Of a DNA stretch of 7,031 nucleotides, positions 6,431-7,031 are shown piece by piece. Source of the DNA: CAZDET01 sp964504335 (GTDB lineage Bacteria; Bacteroidota; Bacteroidia; Chitinophagales; Saprospiraceae); contig CAZDET010000120.1 in assembly GCA_964504335.1 (NCBI GenBank), positions 1 to 7,031 of the forward strand, given 5' to 3'. The notes under the pieces are model-generated. The model made no database searches. It was not told the DNA's origin and saw only the letters and a list, made by a program, of their open reading frames with translations. How positions within the stretch are numbered: position 1 is the stretch's first letter; every line of letters begins with the position of its first letter. A program made the position numbers and the translations under genes.

Positions 6431-6930
6431 GTAGCAAGATGATACAGCAATTGTTTTGAGAACTGGTCGATCAAGATTACTTACCTACTATCGCCTGAAG
6501 TATTAATTCACGTGCCCTCTGGCAGCCTACCCCACGGAATGGCGAGGTGGTGAAAAGTGAGTAGTGAGCTTTTCTCTTTCAACAAAGGGTACAAATCCTG
6601 GAAACAAAGTTAAATCTACACAGACTGGACCTCAACAGTTTGAGTAGTCAAAAATTTCAGCGACTCATGTTAAGTGCAAATAGGCGACATTATAGTTTTA
6701 TTATAAGCATTTTAAATAAATGGCTTCCAGCTGTACTCTTAGCAAAGAAAAAACCATTGGTTTTAGAACCTTTCAAACAACTTGTTAACTCAAGGTAAAT
6801 TTTAACGATTGAGCCTTTTTAAAATTCAAACCCTAAAATGGAGATTTCCTATCTGAATGTTTTTGAAAGGAAGAAAAGATCGGGGCAAATCACTGTAAGC
6901 CGTCAACAAAACCATCAACGCGCTAATAGA

Positions 6931-6963
6931 AAAAGCCTGTAACGCATTCGCGAACAGGCTTTT
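6931..6963. terminator. Strong intrinsic terminator, probably bidirectional
   Basis: A perfect 10-bp inverted repeat, AAAAGCCTGT (6931-6940) and ACAGGCTTTT (6954-6963), encloses a 13-nt loop. The stem ends in an A/T run on both sides, so each strand shows GC-rich stem then T-tract. On the minus strand the tract is TTTTT. No good gene ends just to its left on the plus strand, so it most likely serves whatever is transcribed leftward from beyond the window edge (7031 down to about 6964). Confidence 0.8.
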
Positions 6964-7031
6964 ATGGTTGTTCGAGAGTGGAGGTAGAGGGATTACTCCG
7001 CTGGGCTCCGTGTACTTCGTGCTCGCCCCCC
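6962..7031 (-). other. Window-edge segment: end of a minus-strand gene or degenerate tRNA 3' end
   Basis: On the minus strand one frame is open from the window edge for 22 codons (ending EHEVHGAQRSNPSTSTLEQP) to TAA at 6962-6964, which lies in the terminator stem, as gene ends often do. Another reading: AATCCCTCTACCTCCA (6979-6994, minus strand) resembles the last part of a tRNA-Ser (3' half of the T arm, acceptor strand, discriminator A), but the TTCGAAT T-loop and the T-stem 5' half are missing from the bases before it. The sequence stops at 7031, so neither can be settled here. Confidence 0.3.

Larger units (their letters stand above)
6328..6930. other. AT-rich region with no convincing gene
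   Basis: Apart from the candidate operator and -7 box at its left end, I see no supported gene in these roughly 600 bp. The reading frames are short and interrupted. Minor structures are a near-perfect palindrome AAAACCATTGGTTTT (6750-6764), a GTGA-rich stretch around 6549-6568 of a type common in Bacteroidota spacers, and AT-rich runs at 6690-6720. No matched terminal inverted repeats or target duplications of an insertion sequence were found by eye. A 34-codon ORF at 6838-6942 runs into the terminator and is not called. Confidence 0.6.

Noticed and set aside
6838..6942. 34-codon plus-strand ORF (MEISYLNVFERKKRSG...)
   Set aside because: It is short, in AT-rich spacer DNA, and its stop falls inside the terminator stem; no family resemblance.

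Overview
The window looks like an accessory stretch of a chromosome from the phylum Bacteroidota, probably a Saprospiria/Lewinella-like marine or soil bacterium. This is an inference. It rests on the protein families present (secreted EthD-domain protein, FN3-type metallophosphoesterase with a PepSY-like tail, TPR proteins ending in a 'PLRxHPRF' module), on weak or absent Shine-Dalgarno sites at most starts, and on TAnnTTTG-like -7 boxes. No rRNA gene, complete tRNA, CRISPR array, transposase or integrase is visible.

Layout. (1) 1-470, + strand: the C-terminal part of a TPR protein, cut off by the window edge. (2) 597-1370 (-) and 1430-3175 (+): a divergent pair with only 59 bp between the starts. 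One is a secreted protein with two EthD-like ferredoxin-fold domains. The other is a large SARP/AfsR-type activator (winged helix, BTAD, TPR array), whose likeliest nearby target is the shared intergenic region. (3) 3123-4727 (-): an exported purple-acid-phosphatase-like metallophosphoesterase with an N-terminal FN3-like domain and a C-terminal PepSY-like domain. Its 3' end overlaps the 3' end of the SARP gene tail-to-tail by 53 bp. (4) 4971-6327 (-): a toxin-antitoxin island. An intact UPF0175 antitoxin and DUF3368 PIN-like toxin are separated by 3 nt. They are followed by two broken reading frames: a third cistron that overlaps the toxin stop and carries two opposite frameshifts, and a small antitoxin-like gene interrupted by two in-frame stop codons. 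(5) 6328-6930: AT-rich, apparently non-coding DNA, with a cluster of GTAC-containing repeats and a 12-bp palindrome just upstream of the antitoxin. (6) 6931-6963: a strong 10-bp-stem terminator, followed by a window-edge segment that is either the end of a minus-strand gene or a degenerate tRNA 3' end.

The left part (1 to about 4730) is compact, GC-richer and intact. The right part (about 4730-6960) is AT-richer and carries gene remnants, as expected of an acquired and decaying defence/addiction islet. No clearly new multi-gene system is visible. The most unusual items are the TA island with two hidden broken cistrons, the phosphoesterase-PepSY fusion that lacks the PAP iron-binding tyrosine, and the overlapping convergent gene ends.
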